This document shows, piece by piece, positions 1-11,501 of a stretch of 64,000 nt of DNA. A program made the position numbers and the translations under genes. Location: assembly GCA_026075535.2 (NCBI GenBank), contig AP026545.1:3472001-3536000 (forward strand), written 5' to 3'. This stretch comes from Tricholoma matsutake (Eukaryota; Basidiomycota; Agaricomycetes; Agaricales; Tricholomataceae). Below the pieces are notes generated by a model that was not told the origin of the DNA, did not search any database, and saw nothing but the letters and a program-made list of their open reading frames with translations. How positions within the stretch are numbered: position 1 is the first letter of the stretch; each line of letters begins with the position of its first letter.

Positions 1-1317
1 GACTGCCATCAGGAGAAAAGAGGATATTGCTTGATAGTGTTCATTTACTGGTGAATGTCAACAGTAAAAGAGCTTCTGTAGCATCCCATATCTGAATTTC
101 CTGTCCAGATCTTGATGCTATCCACTTGCTGTCAGAAGAGAATGTGATACTTGACACACTTGCCAGGTGGCATTCTATTGATACAGACCACAGTCCTGTG
201 ACAACACTCCATACTTCCACATTGCCATTTTTGAGTCCACAGGCAACATAAGAATTGTCTGGGGAGAGTGCGATGCAAATTGTGCGATCAGAACCCTCAC
301 ATTTGAAGGTATGTCACATGCTCCTGTCATGGTATGTATCATTTCAAACACATCATCTGTGGCAATGAACAGCCACTGCCCATCAGCAGATAATGTGAAG
401 CTACCAGCTCCATGTCTTTTGCTGCCCATCTTGGGGCTCAAAACCTGCAAGTATGGATTCCAATTTTCCTCAACACTTCCCTTGACCCTTGCAGTTGACT
501 GGAGATCATCTGCATAGTTCAGTGCTAACAAAGTGGCTCTTGGTGTGAAGGGAAGTGTGGAATAATATACATGCTGTGCACTCTGGGAAATGGGTTCAAA
601 GAAGCCAAGAACAAACCACTCAGCATCTCCCAGGATGGTCAGCATGTTGGAGTCCATGCCAGCATTCTGTGAATCCAGTGTCAACCTGAATTGTTCTCTC
701 AAGTTAGAACCACTCACTTCACACCATTCTTGTGTACTGGTAAGAGCAGGGATGGCAAGGCTGAGCTCACCAAAAAGGCTAAGCACCTCAATCCAGTGTA
801 GGAGGTGCTGGAAGCAAAAGGAGTTCAGGCTCTTAGTCAAAGTATTTCCAACAGAAAAGGATCGTGAGACATGAGATGACCAGTGGAAGCATGAATATTG
901 GAGCTCCCGTGATATATTTTGTTCAATGTGGGCAGGCAGGTTGTCAATTTCCAAATTCAGTTTTGATGAGTTGCAAATGTTTTGCCTCAGAGAGTTACAC
1001 ATGCATTTGAGACATGCAAGGGCAAGCTGGTAGTGGTGATCTTTGGGGTTAATGAAGACTTGTGGGTTGGGGCACTGCTGGTGGTTGGTAAGAAAATCTC
1101 GGACATTACCATCATTGGATTTGGGGATGATGATCACAGAGCCTAGCTGGAGCAGGATGTTCTTAGCACAACCTTACATTTCTCCTAGCAACCTCTCTAG
1201 CATAGCCATTGGGCATGGTTCAAAAAGCAACACGACAGCACCAACTACTAACTGGAAGTGTGTGAGCAGGAAAGAGTATTCATCATCATCCATTGATATT
1301 GCATTTTCCAGGACTTT
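1..1317 (-). pseudogene. NACHT-WD40 (STAND/NLR-type) gene fragment, broken
   Basis: Fungal STAND proteins of this type are intracellular sensors with a NACHT NTPase followed by WD40 repeats. On the minus strand the fragment begins inside the helical region after NACHT, with the recognisable run LALACLKCMCNSLRQNIC (about 1010-960) that basidiomycete NACHT-WD40 proteins carry. It then enters WD40 repeats: FTLSADGQWLFIATDD at about 390-340, then in another frame ICIALSPDNSYVACG, VEVWSVVTG and ITFSSDSKWIASRS down to position 1. Breaks seen: an in-frame TAA near 1181, a 1-nt frameshift near 325 between two WD40 blades, and a TGA near 45. The NACHT domain is missing because an LTR begins at 1318, directly after ACTTT. 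The gene runs off the left edge. Family assignment is by motif resemblance; the pseudogene call is firm. Confidence 0.8.
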
Positions 1318-1707
1318 TGTAAGGGGACTAGGGGGGACTTGGGGGGGTGCCCTGTGTGTTTCTCCTATTTTTTATGTTCATCCTATATTTTTCCTCACTT
1401 CATTTCCTTCTATTCTTCATTTTCCATGATTTTTCCTTATTTTATTACTAATTTCCCTTTCTATCACATTTGTGCATGTTGACAGTTTTATATTTAGAGG
1501 CGGAGTACCCCTTCTGACATCCCCTTGGTATGATGTCATTTGGCAGCCTTGATCTGCCTATTTCCGCCTTTTTCTATTTTTAGACTATTATTTGATTTTT
1601 GCAATCTTCACATATACTGGGCATTGGCAAAGGGGTCCTTAGAGTTTTCTCTTCGGATTTCCCTTTGCTAGTCCATTAATTAAGTGGCTTCTAAGGTTGC
1701 CATTATA
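1318..1707 (+). repeat. 5' LTR of R1
   Basis: Starts TGTAAGGGGACTAGG and ends GCCATTATA, matching the R2 LTRs over most of its length. About 60 bp near its 3' end is replaced or lost compared with R2. A TATA-like CATATA at 1611 lies 30 bp upstream of AGAGTTTTCT at 1641-1650, the inferred transcript start. Confidence 0.88.
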
Positions 1708-1709
1708 GT

Positions 1710-1719
1710 AGAAAACTCT
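1710..1719 (+). promoter_or_regulatory. Self-priming primer-binding site of R1
   Basis: AGAAAACTCT starts 2 nt after the LTR and is the exact reverse complement of AGAGTTTTCT at 1641-1650 inside the LTR, where a TATA box 30 bp upstream would place the RNA 5' end. This is the Tf1/sushi-type arrangement, in which the transcript primes itself instead of using a tRNA. Confidence 0.72.
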
Positions 1720-1872
1720 CTCCTAAGGCCCGAAATCGTGAACGCGCTGCCCAAGATAGGCAGGTATGGAGTGGACGACACTTCCCAAAGCTCCATAGAC
1801 TCCCTACACACTGTTCTCGACAGTCCCGCCTTTAGTGTGCCACCATTTTTGCTTAATGCGCCCCCTAGCACC

Positions 1873-2367
1873 ATGGACACATCAGAGCGCCTTGATGCGC
1901 TTGAAAGCAACATTACTGGAATACACGCACAAATTGATTCACTTAAATCTACAATTGAAAACTTTGTCAGAACCCTTCAGACTAACTCCATGACCAATAT
2001 TCCCCCCATTGTGACTCCAAGTGGGCCCAACAGCGACACGCCACCTAACATGCCCACTAAGGAGCGTGCCCAGATCAAACCATCCCCCCCTGCCAAATTT
2101 AATGGCATGCGTGCACAGGGGCATGCATTCCTTAATTCCTGTGAGTTGTACATCAGTCTCCAGTTGCATCAATTCATCGACAATGCTGCAAAAATTTATT
2201 GGGCCTTCACATACATGAAATCTGAACATGCCTATCTCTATGTGGACCGTATTCTGCGCCAAACTAAAGAGCTTGGTTCTCTGCCTTTCTCCACTTGGGG
2301 TGACTTTTGAACAGAGTTTGTATGCCACTTTTGTCCCCTCAACGAGTGCCACCGAGCAGTGACATGG
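1873..2367 (+). pseudogene. R1 gag, N-terminal part
   Basis: Encodes MDTSERLDALESNITGIHAQ..., a short coiled N-terminus, followed by the capsid-like segment (FLNSCELYISL, AKIYWAFTYMKSE) shared with R2 and R3 gag. ATG 1873 is chosen because the coiled segment starts there; the upstream open frame runs through the LTR and primer site. A TGA at 2308 (expected Arg, CGA) interrupts the frame. Translation continues to the S insertion at 2368 and resumes at 11502. Confidence 0.8.
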
Positions 2368-2506
2368 TGTAAGAGTGTCTCTTACATCAGCAAACCTTTA
2401 TCACATGCATCCATTATCACATGTTATTCCACTGGTATATAGTCTACACTTCAGTACTTGTACTGTATTCTAGAATCCCCCTTTGAATCATATTAAGTTC
2501 CTTATA
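2368..2506 (+). repeat. S left LTR, truncated
   Basis: Matches 11309-11447 from TGTAAGAGTGTCTCTTACATC to AGTTCCTTATA, then ends in an A tract (2505-2514). The first 17 bases form a small hairpin (GTAAGAG/CTCTTAC). Confidence 0.8.
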
Positions 2507-2515
2507 AAAAAAAAG

Positions 2516-2689
2516 TGGAAGGAAGCTGGAGCTTCCAACACTCAAGACTCAAGGGCACGAAAACTATAAGGAACTTGATATGATTCGAAGGGGATTCTAG
2601 AATACAGTACAAGTACTGAAGTGTAGACTATATACCAGTGGAATAACATGTGATAATGGATGCATGTGATAAAGGTTTGCTGATGTAAG
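2516..2689 (-). repeat. S LTR, inverted copy
   Basis: Reverse complement of most of the S LTR (TGGAAGGAAGC... to GCTGATGTAA), missing only the terminal hairpin. With 2380-2506 it makes a palindrome of about 300 bp. It carries its own substitutions relative to the right LTR, so it is not a recent copy. Confidence 0.8.
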
Positions 2690-3196
2690 GTGCAAGCATG
2701 GTTTACATCAGCAACTGTTATGACATATTTACATACTTACATATCAGTCCGTTTCTGACCACTTTTGCTACTTACTTGCTTCCCCTCACCACCACCTCGT
2801 ATCACAAATAGCTAGCTCTAGAACTTCTGGAATACTATGCCATTTCTTGTTATGTTCTGAGTGATCAGAAGTGAGTACCAAGATTCTTATCTCTCTACTC
2901 TCCTTTTTCTAGTGCTTGTCTGTCTCCATAAAGGAGACAGCCTCACACTAGTAGATTTGTAATTGTAGTACTCATTTGCATTGATGACTGTTCGTTAGAG
3001 CAAGTGTTTGGAGCCCTGCACGAGCTTTCAGAAAGGCCTGCAGTTGAACCCGACCGTTTCAATTTGTGAAACACCTCCTCGGCCTCTTTTTGATGGGAAG
3101 CAGATTCTTTGTGCACCTTATTGTTGAGTCTGATCAAAAGCTGAATAAGGCTGACTACACAACCTGCACCCTGTTCACCCCCCCATCGTCAATGAC
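2690..3196. other. S interior, left portion; no gene seen
   Basis: I recognise no coding region here. The stretch has a small hairpin near 2921-2941 (GTCTGTCTCC.../GGAGACAGCC) and ends at the R3 LTR. The short open frames do not resemble any family. Confidence 0.5.
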
Positions 3197-3735
3197 TGTA
3201 AGGGCAACCTTATGATCAGAGTCCTAAGAACTCGATACTTGCAAGGGAAAACCAAAGATTAGATTCAATAACTATTGAACAAGGAAAAGACCCATACCTT
3301 GCAAGGGAAAACCAAAGAGAAAACTCTAAGGAGTCTGGTGCAAGGCCAAAGTATATATATGGAAGGCATGCGACATTCTAAAATACTTGGAGCCCCTTCC
3401 ATCCTAGCACTAATTCAGATCCAGGGTCATGTTCCCATTTGGGGAGATGACCATCAATCAGTGATAGTGTCCACATCAGGCCATGCTTGGTAAGTGGTGT
3501 CTGCATCAGGCCATGATTGGTAATGGGCATGTGAAGACATCCTCAATCATTTCCACAGGGGTATTGACTGCAAGAATGGTGAGAGTACAATAGGGGGTGA
3601 TGGATCGACATATCAGAATGTTTGTAGATGGTTGGCACAAAAGGTGCCTCGTTGTGCAAACATTTGCAGGTGTGTGGAAACATTTGCAAATGTGCACCAA
3701 CCATTGTAGGGGCTCGTAAGGTGTTCCCCTTCCAT
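3197..3735 (-). repeat. 3' LTR of R3
   Basis: 539 bp, from TGTAAGGGCAACC (plus reading) to CCCCTTCCA. The expected terminal TACA has become TCCA. On its left inner side the sequence beginning TCACCCCCCCCCTTAAGG is the polypurine tract read on the minus strand. Confidence 0.82.
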
Positions 3736-3779
3736 CACCCCCCCCCTTAAGGTGCAGCATCCCGATGTGCAAAGTTCCA

Positions 3780-6700
3780 TCAGTGTGGATATCGTGGTCG
3801 GAATCCCATCTGTCCAAAGGTAAGTGCATTAACACATTTTGGGGCACTCGGATGAGCTCTGTAGAAGTTCGCGATTAGTTTTGCGGCATCGAGATCCTCC
3901 TCTGGAATCCATGAATTCTCTTTGTGCCCATAACCTCTCCATCTGACCAGATACTGCAACTTCCTACCCTTCATCCTGCTGTCCAGCACCTCATCCACCT
4001 CGTACCTCTCTCCTCCTACAATCTCAGGGGGCAGTGGTGGTTTTGCATGGCAACCTTTGATCGGGTCCATTGGCATGGGCATGAGCTTGATGATGTGGAA
4101 CACCAGATGTATTCGAGCCATTGATGGTGACAGTTGGAGGCGATATGCATGTGAGCCGACAGGACAAATGACTGGGTATGGCCCCAGGAAATGGTATGCA
4201 AATTTCTTTGTGGGTCTAGTTGTGCTGATATCCGAAGCATCCAGGAAGACCTTTTTGCCGATCACGAAAATTGGTGCGGGGATTCGCCATTGGTTATAGT
4301 ACCTCACCATATCATCCTTTGATTTGGCAAGGGTGGCATGAGCCTCATCCAATGTTGATTTCATCTGATCCGCAAACTCGTTGACTGCCTCAAGCCTTGA
4401 GGGTCATTGGTTGGGCTCAAAACCCATCCACGGATGTCTGCCAGTGTCAATGAAGAAGGGGGAGTGCTGGGTGGATGAGTGGACATGGTTATTGTATGCA
4501 AACTCACCCAGAGGGAGCAGAGTGTCCCAATCATTTTGGCGCTCATTCACAAAAATGTGGATGTACTGCTCGAGCTCCTGATTGACTTGCTCGGTTTGCC
4601 CATCGGACTGTGGGGATACACTGTGGATGCCAAAATGGTGATCCCCAACAAGCGATACAATTTGCACATGAATTGCACTATGAACTGTGGTCCCCGATCC
4701 GAGAGCATCAATTTCAGGAGGCCATGAAGCTTCCACACGTTCTGCAAGTACAATTGCGCCAATCCCAGTGACGTAATGGTGGTGTGAGTGGGTATGAAAT
4801 GGCTGTGCTTGCTCACCGAGTCTACCACCACCATTGTCACATCGAAGCCATGGGAGTCCAGAAGTTCAGTGATGAAATCAACACTTACCACATCCCAGCA
4901 ATGTTTGGGGATTGGGAGGGGGTGTAGTTCACCAAAAGGTCAGCGCTTCTGCGCTTTCATGCGAAGACACAGATTGCAGGCCTTACAGTACTGACCAACA
5001 AGCGCAACATGTTTGGCCACCAGTAATTGCGCGAGATGAGTTCGAGTGTTTTCCAGTGCCCTGCATGTCCACCAATCTTGGAGTCATGATGCTGTTCAGC
5101 GATTCTGCGTCGTAAGTCTGGTATGAGCAGAACATAAATGCGATCATGAAACCTCCATAATCCATCCTCCTCTGTCCACTCCGAGCTTCACAATGTCTTG
5201 CCCTTGGCCCTATCCAACTCCTTCATCGCTAGTACTACTGCATCTTCGCTCTTTCCATCCCAAACCCCCTTTCGCACTTCACGCAAGATATTTCATTCCA
5301 CTCCTTCAATTGTCACCCCTTCGAGTGCATGAATCGCAAAGAATTCAGGGCGGAGCAGGGTAGTGTTGCAATTATCATCAGTGCTGTTCACATGATCAGC
5401 TTGTCGCGAAAGCGCATCACATTTACCCATACTCTTTCCAGGATGGTGGTGCATGACAAAGCCAAACCATGAAAGATAGAGCGACCAGTGAACTTGTCTG
5501 CGATTTAGCTTTTTCGTGGTCATGAAGTACTTCAGATTTTTGTGGTCAGTCCAGATCTCTACCTTGTGCTGTGCACCTTCAAGGAAATGCCTCCATTCCT
5601 CTAATGATCTCATCACTGCTAGCATCTCCTTGTCGTGGATCTCATAATTTTGTTCGACCACATTGAGTGATTTTGAGTAGAACACAATAGGGTGCCATTT
5701 GAGATCGTTGGCCTATTGCTGCAACAGCACTGAGCCAGTTGCATAGTCCGAGCGGTCCGCCTCGATCCAAAATGCTTTGGCATTGTCAGCGAAACAGAGA
5801 ATAGGGGAGGATGTGACCCGATTCTTGATTTTGTCAAAGGCACCTTGTTCCGAAGGTCCCCATTCCCATTTGCACTCCTTCTTTGTGAGCTCAAAGAGGG
5901 GTTTCGCATGATGCGAAAAGTCTTCGATGAAGCACCGATAGAAATTCACGAACCCTAGGAATGACTGTACCTCCTTGTGCGTTGTGGGGGTGGGCCATTC
6001 GGTGACTCCCGCTACCTTGACGGGATCCATACAAATTTTGCCCTCAGATATGATGAGTCCAAGGTACTCGATTGTTGTTTACTCCAACTCGCACTTGTCA
6101 TGTCGCAGAAACAACTTGTGCACATGAAGGTGCTCCAGGACAAGGCGCGTAATGCGCCGATGTTTGTTGATCAATTTTGTAAAGATGAGGATGTCATCCA
6201 GGTAGACACAGACCACTCCTTCCATAATGAGATCTTGAAAAATGTCGTTCATCATCGTTTGGAATGTGGAAGGGAGTTTGTGAGTCTGAAAAACATCACC
6301 AAGGGTTCAAAAAGCCCACAATTTGTGCGAAAAGCAGCTTTCCATTTGTCGCCCCTTTTCATGTGCACATTGTTGTACCCCCATCACACGTCAAGTTTTG
6401 TAAAGTATTTTGCACCTCGTAGTTGATTTACCAGTTCTGAAATCAGTGGTAGCGGATATTGGTTTTTGATTGTGAGGGCATTGAGAACGCGATAATCTTG
6501 TACAAGCCAGAGGGATCCATCCTTCTTCTTGATAAAGAAGACGGGGGATGCCATCAGCGACTTCAAGGGGCGAATGCGGCCAGTGGCTAGGTTCTCCTGG
6601 ATGAATTCGTCCATCTCGGCCTGTTTGTTGGGCGCGAGGGGGTAGACCTTGCAGCTAGCAGCTTTCGCACTGGGGATGAGTTTGATCACATGATCCCATA

Positions 6701-7697
6701 CCTTTTGGTCAGGCAAGCAGTCGAATGAAGACTTTGCGAATAGGTCCTTGAGCTCATAGAAGTGTGCAGGGATGGATTCGTGAAAGGACTTTGGTTGCAC
6801 ATTCTTATAGAAGGCCTCTGCTAGCCATTGTGAAATGTTGGACATGGCGCGAACGAATTCTGCTTCGCAGGGAATGGTAGCAACAAAGATGTGATCTCCC
6901 TCTTTGACCGAGTTTTCACTCAAAAAGGGTGGTTTGTCATGGTATTCGTCATCGTTATCATCGTTCACCAGTTGCAGAAGGTCCGGGATGTCCTCCATCT
7001 CAATGTCAGGGGTAGGCATGGGACCTGCATGACAGGTACAAATGCTAGCGATTTCCCAAAAAGTGCTTCTGTGCTCTTCGTTTGTCTCATTCTGACAGGT
7101 GCAGCAGTGATTCGGGCATCGACTCATTTTGACCTCATTAGTCTGCCAGTCCACCTCAGGATTATGCTCGCGGAGCCAGGTGAGGCTGAGAATAACATCT
7201 CGCTTGCTGATGCCAGTCACTGCAAATGTCACATGTTCAGAGTGGTCACGAAATCATAGTAGGACCTCTACAACTTCTGAGATATCACCTGCTTCATTTG
7301 CTGAGCCATCGACATTGAACACAGGGATGGATCAGCTGAGAGCTTTTGTTGCGAGGTGATTTCGTGCAATGAAATCGGAACTGATGAAAAGGTCGGTGGC
7401 ACCACAATCAAGTAGCACCTTGGTCATGTGCACAGCACCAGTATCGGTGGTTTGCAGCAATACTTCGAGCTCGAACGAGTGGGGGCTCGGGGTCGCCACT
7501 ACAACATAGTGGTTGGGGAGCTGTTTCTCCCATTTAGGGTGCTTATGAAAACACGAACGAGGATAGGGAGGGGTTAGTATGGCTTGTGCATCGTTCACAG
7601 AGAGATCAGTCAATGAAATAGAATTTGATTTGTACCCTTCATCTACTGACAACACTGTGAAATGATTTTTCGCGGACAACAGTGGTGTACTGCTCAC
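3780..7697 (-). pseudogene. R3 pol (PR-RT-RH-INT-chromodomain)
   Basis: Protease motif LLDCGATDLF near 7420 (the usual DSGA has become DCGA). The RT N-terminal block [24 protein letters not shown] is near 6400, and RT continues around 6380-6030 in broken frames. RNase H (DKEMLAVMRSLEEWRHFLEG, TDHKNLKYF) is at about 5680-5500, and the integrase core (SVDFITELLDSHGFDV, LSDRGPQF) at 4890-4650. The chromodomain YEVDEVLDSRMKGRKLQYLV lies near 4010 and would tether integration to marked histone H3. There are multiple stops and frameshifts. An example of an Arg-to-stop change is LDV*WGYNN near 6383. Confidence 0.82.
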
Positions 7698-8827
7698 TTG
7701 TTGTCACTGCAAAAATCCTCCTTTACTTCTACAACGGGCTCCTCATTCCTCTCGCTTGTGTTGTTCACATCCAGCACTGTGAATTCCTCCTGCGCAAAAT
7801 CTTGTCACTCTTCGCCATCCATGTACCGAATGTCAAACCATCTTGGGCATTCGGGTCATGCATGACCGGGTTCTCCGCAATGAAAGCAGACAAGCACAGA
7901 TCCATCCTTTGATTTAGTGGGTGTGGAGACACTTTGCACTGAAGGTGTGTATCGCAATGGGGTGATTGTGTGCAAGATCGGGGGGAGGGGCCATGCCATG
8001 GTGGGAACGAGCTTGCGGAACATGTTCCCCGGCTGCGAGCTGGTTTTGGATTGTGAGGCCATTTGCAAAGACGTGCGAAAAGCCTCATTTGCAATGCGAT
8101 TTTCATCGCAGATGATAGCAGCATTGTACCACTGCTTGGGGGTGTTATCCGAAGGTCGTCCAGTGGTGAGACAGGCAACATGGTCTTGGATCTTTGCGTT
8201 TAGACCTTCTCAGAATTTGAGGACAATATGTGAGCCCTTGAAGTACTGCACTCGCTCTACCAGTTTGCGAAAGTCGTCGACATACTCGTCAATGGTTTGT
8301 GTACCTTGGAAGTACTTCACAGTCTCAAGCTCGGTCCGTGAAGATTGGATCTCATTCTTCGGACAGAACTCGTTTGCGAATTCATCTGCAAAATTGGAGT
8401 AGGAGGCGTAGGGGAGTCTTCCGCTTAGTTGGTAGTTGCGCATGAGATGATCCACAAACTGTGTAGCTCATCCGCCCTTCATGAATGAGAGGGCCCACAT
8501 AACCTGCGCATGCTCATCTGCAAATTGATGAGGAGCGAGGGCAAAATAGAGTGCGCATGAATTCAGGAATGCTCGTCCTTGTGAACGATCACCCAAAAAG
8601 TCTGCGGGGTTTGCAGGCTTGGGGCGGTAATCTCGCGACAATGTTTTGCAATGGATTTCGTGAACTACTGGGCCAGGAGACCCTAGGTCTGTGGGGTTGG
8701 AGATGCTCGGAAGCACCTGTGGCTCTTCGTGGTCCGCCTCTCGTTGCACAAATACTGCCATAGTCTGTACAAGGCCTGCAATGCTTGCTTCGATGTGCTG
8801 GAGGTGGTCCTCATTGTCCATCTCCAT
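7698..8827 (-). pseudogene. R3 gag
   Basis: Starts MEMDNEDHLQHIEASI (chosen because it aligns with the R1/R2 gag start). It continues through the capsid segment FLNSCALYFALAPHQFADEHAQVMWALSFMKGG, VDDFRKLVERVQYFKGS and a CCHC zinc knuckle CFHCGEPGHARPEC near 7870. Several TGA codons interrupt it (near 8468, 8208 and 7765), at positions where the related gags have Arg. The protein would form virus-like particles and bind RNA. Confidence 0.78.
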
Positions 8828-8971
8828 GGGAAGGTTGGTAGTTGTGTAAAGGGGCAGAAGAGTCGAGTGGAGGGATGATAGCAAAGCTCTCCAAAGTCGC
8901 AAAAATGTGTGAAATTTTCATAAACTGAGTTGCTGGCTGTGGTAACCTACTACCTTCAGTCCACTAAAGAG

Positions 8972-8981
8972 AGAGTTTTCT
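8972..8981 (-). promoter_or_regulatory. Self-priming primer-binding site of R3
   Basis: Minus-strand AGAAAACTCT begins 2 nt inside the LTR edge and is the reverse complement of the 10 nt at 9105-9114 in the LTR. Motif and 2-nt spacing are the same as in R1 and R2, although the rest of the LTR has diverged. Confidence 0.72.
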
Positions 8982-8983
8982 TC

Positions 8984-9600
8984 TGTAAGGGCAACCTTAT
9001 GACCAGAGTCCTAAGAACTCGATACTTGCAAGGGAAAACCAAAGATTAGATTCAATAACTATTGAACAAGGAAAAGACCCATACCTTGCAAGGGAAAACC
9101 AAAGAGAAAACTCTAAGGAGTCCGGTGCAAGGCCGAAGTATATATATGGAAGGCATGCGATGTTCTAAAATACTTGGAGCCCCTTCCATCCTAGCACTAA
9201 TTCAGATCCAGGGTCGTGTTCCCATTTGGGGAGATGGCCATCAATCAGTGATAGTGTCCACATCAGGCCATGCTTGGTAAGTGGTGTCTGCATCAGGGCA
9301 TGATTGGTAATGGGCATGCAAAGACATCCTCAATTGTTTCCACAGGTGCAACGATTGCACAACTGGTTTGCGCAAAGGCACAAACTGCGACAACGGTTTG
9401 CGCAGGGGTATTGACTGCGAGAATGGTGAGAGTACAATAGGGGCTGATGGATTGACATATTGGAATGTTTGTAGATGGTTGGCACAAAAGGCACCTCATT
9501 GCATGAAAGGCGCTTTGTTGTGCGAACATTTGCAGGTGTGTGGAAATGTTTGCAAATGTGCACCAACCATTGTAGGGGCTCGTAAGGTGTTCCCCTTACA
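8984..9600 (-). repeat. 5' LTR of R3
   Basis: 617 bp. It carries a TATA box (TATATATA, 9139-9147, minus strand) about 28 bp upstream of the inferred transcript start at 9114. A segment near 9348-9405 with repeated TTTGCGCA is absent from the other LTR. Confidence 0.82.
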
Positions 9601-11308
9601 ACAATGATCTAGGAATCTCTCCCCACAACACCCCATTACCCCCTGCTTGCCCCCATTGTGCACCATGAGCTTCCCACTATGCCCCATGCATAGAATGCAA
9701 CTGCCACGTATTGTTGACACATTCATCAACAACAACCATATCCCCTGCTCTCCCCCACTCTGGACCACAGGCCACAGCTGAAAAACAATGGAGTTTGCTC
9801 CTTGGTACATCACAACACCCCCCAGATGTGCTGCAACCACCATGCTTGCCCCAGGTGCCCCGGAAACATGGTGTTTTCCTACCCCCTGTGTCTCATACCC
9901 CTGCCACATCACTGATGATGCCATCGACACCTGTTGACACCCCCATCCATTCCCCACACCTGCTGACACCCCCATCCCCACATTTTGCACTGTAAGCTGC
10001 CCCTGTCCGCTGCCACATCACCACCAGCTCCAACAACAACATCTACCCCCTTCTACACCCTGTACACCCCCATCCCAGCCAGCTCCACCATCTACAATGA
10101 CATCCCATTTCCCCTGCTTGACCACTGTCCCTCTGTCATCCCCCATGGGCCCACCAAAATGCCCCACAAGTCCACCAAATGAGCGTGCATCACCATCGAC
10201 GTGATCATCAATGACAGCTTACTCTGCCCCATCCAGTACCAACTACTGTCACCACCACATCACTGTCGACAGCATTACAAACCACGTCATACCCTCGATG
10301 GAATATCCCACCAATGTCCACTACCTTGCCTATCAATTTCACTGTTGATGCCTTAATAGAACTCGAGCATGCTGGAAAACACATGAATGGCACACTGCAT
10401 CAATTTCATTATGCATACTACTATACTACAAGGACTGCAGAAGCAACTTCACAGACTGAGAACAACCCCTGTGACATTGTTACCAGTGCCACCCCCCATT
10501 TTGTCTCCATGCCACATTCACCCAGCACTGTCACCTCCCATGGTTCACCCAGCACCATCACCTGCCCTGTCACTGTTAAGAATGCCCACTGTTCTCTGCC
10601 CTTGCCACCATAAACACACTGTTTCACCTGGCCCTGAAATCCCTGTAAACAAATTGTCTCACCATCACAAACGAAATCCCAAAAGCACCACATCACAATC
10701 ATGGTCCCCACCACTATGTCCCCTTGATCCCAGTTCTATGCCCCAACCCTTCCCATTCCACCGCCACATTTTCACCAATGCCACAACTGCCTGTCCCCTG
10801 TCATCTTGCCTGTCCTTCACTTGTTCAGCGCTGAATAGTGCTGTTCAATGTCTTTCAGTTCTTGTCGACTGTGTCCACGGATCAACTTGACTCAGTGTTC
10901 TTGTGGATGCGTAAAGTTACTTTTGATTACCACAGCCACATCACTGTTTGGTACAGGGTCCTTGTCAATGTCCACTGTGTTTTGGCTGTCCATGGCCCAT
11001 CTGCCTCTGCTCACCCCAGCTCAGCCTGCACCCTGTCCCACCTCACACTCTTGCCATGTCAATCATTGTCACACCCACCATCATCCACTGTCATTGCCCA
11101 TGAGCTCGTCAACGTCCACGACCCCATCAACACCCACAAACTTGTCAACGCCCATGATCCCATCAACGTCCATGCTCTGTCAATGTCTGACATCATCATG
11201 TCCCCTGCCCAACTCTGACTCAGTGTTCTGGTGAACATGTAAAGTTATTTTTGGTTAACATGACCATGTTTACTTTGCCCCCCATCTTTTTTTTGGAGTA
11301 TGAGAGAG
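9601..11308. other. S interior, right portion; C/A-rich, no recognised gene
   Basis: Cytosine-rich on the plus strand with many CCC, ACC and CATC runs, giving long Pro/Ser/Thr-rich open frames in two frames. None has a recognisable domain and the composition alone explains them. A short tandem repeat (GTCAACGYCCAYGAYCCCATCAA type) occupies about 11100-11190. The last bases before the right LTR (TTTTTTTTGGAGTATGAGAGAG) are a possible polypurine tract. Confidence 0.5.
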
Positions 11309-11496
11309 TGTAAGAGTGTCTCTTACATCAGCAAACCTTTACAACATGCATCCATTATCACATGTTATTCCACTGGTATATAGTCTACACTTCAGTACTT
11401 GTACTGTATTCTAGAATCCCCCTTCAAATCATATTAAGTTCCTTATAGTTTTCATGCCCTTGAGTCTCGAGTGTTGGAAGCTCTGGCTTCCTTCCA
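11309..11496 (+). repeat. S right LTR (188 bp)
   Basis: TGTAAGAG...CTTCCTTCCA, followed by the CATGG duplication, after which R1 gag resumes. This is the best reference copy of the LTR. Confidence 0.82.
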
Positions 11497-11501
11497 CATG
11501 G

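Larger units (their letters stand above)
3197..9600 (-). mobile_element. R3: Ty3/gypsy chromovirus (LTR family 2)
   Basis: LTRs at 3197-3735 (3' LTR) and 8984-9600 (5' LTR) flank gag, protease, RT, RNase H, integrase and chromodomain on the minus strand. The two LTRs differ by about 78 bp of indels (two segments present only in the right copy) plus many transitions, so this is older than R2 or R4. A partial duplication CAATGA lies just outside both ends (CAATGAC / CAATGAT) but is offset by a base or two, so the target-site duplication is uncertain. All genes are broken. Confidence 0.85.
2368..11496 (+). mobile_element. S: LTR-flanked non-autonomous element with R3 nested inside
   Basis: S interrupts R1 gag with a perfect 5-bp duplication CATGG (2363-2367 and 11497-11501). 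The right LTR (11309-11496, TGTAAGAG...CTTCCTTCCA, 188 bp) is complete. At the left end, the first 139 bp of the same LTR is followed tail to tail by an inverted, nearly complete copy. Apart from R3 the interior is about 2.2 kb (2690-3196 and 9601-11308) with no gag or pol that I can recognise. This fits a LARD/TRIM-like non-autonomous retroelement that was rearranged at its left end. Confidence 0.75.

Noticed and set aside
311..874. Plus-strand open frames across the NACHT-WD40 fragment
   Set aside because: They are antisense shadows of the minus-strand gene, which carries the recognisable motifs.
9348..9405. Extra segment in the right R3 LTR as a separate insertion
   Set aside because: It lacks terminal repeats and duplication; a deletion in the other LTR explains it equally well.
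3192..9610. Clean target-site duplication for R3
   Set aside because: CAATGA occurs near both ends but not directly adjacent on both sides, so it is reported only as uncertain.
9620..11230. Pro/Ser/Thr-rich plus-strand frames in the S interior
   Set aside because: C-rich composition keeps two frames open at once. No capsid, knuckle or polymerase motif, so they are not called as CDS.
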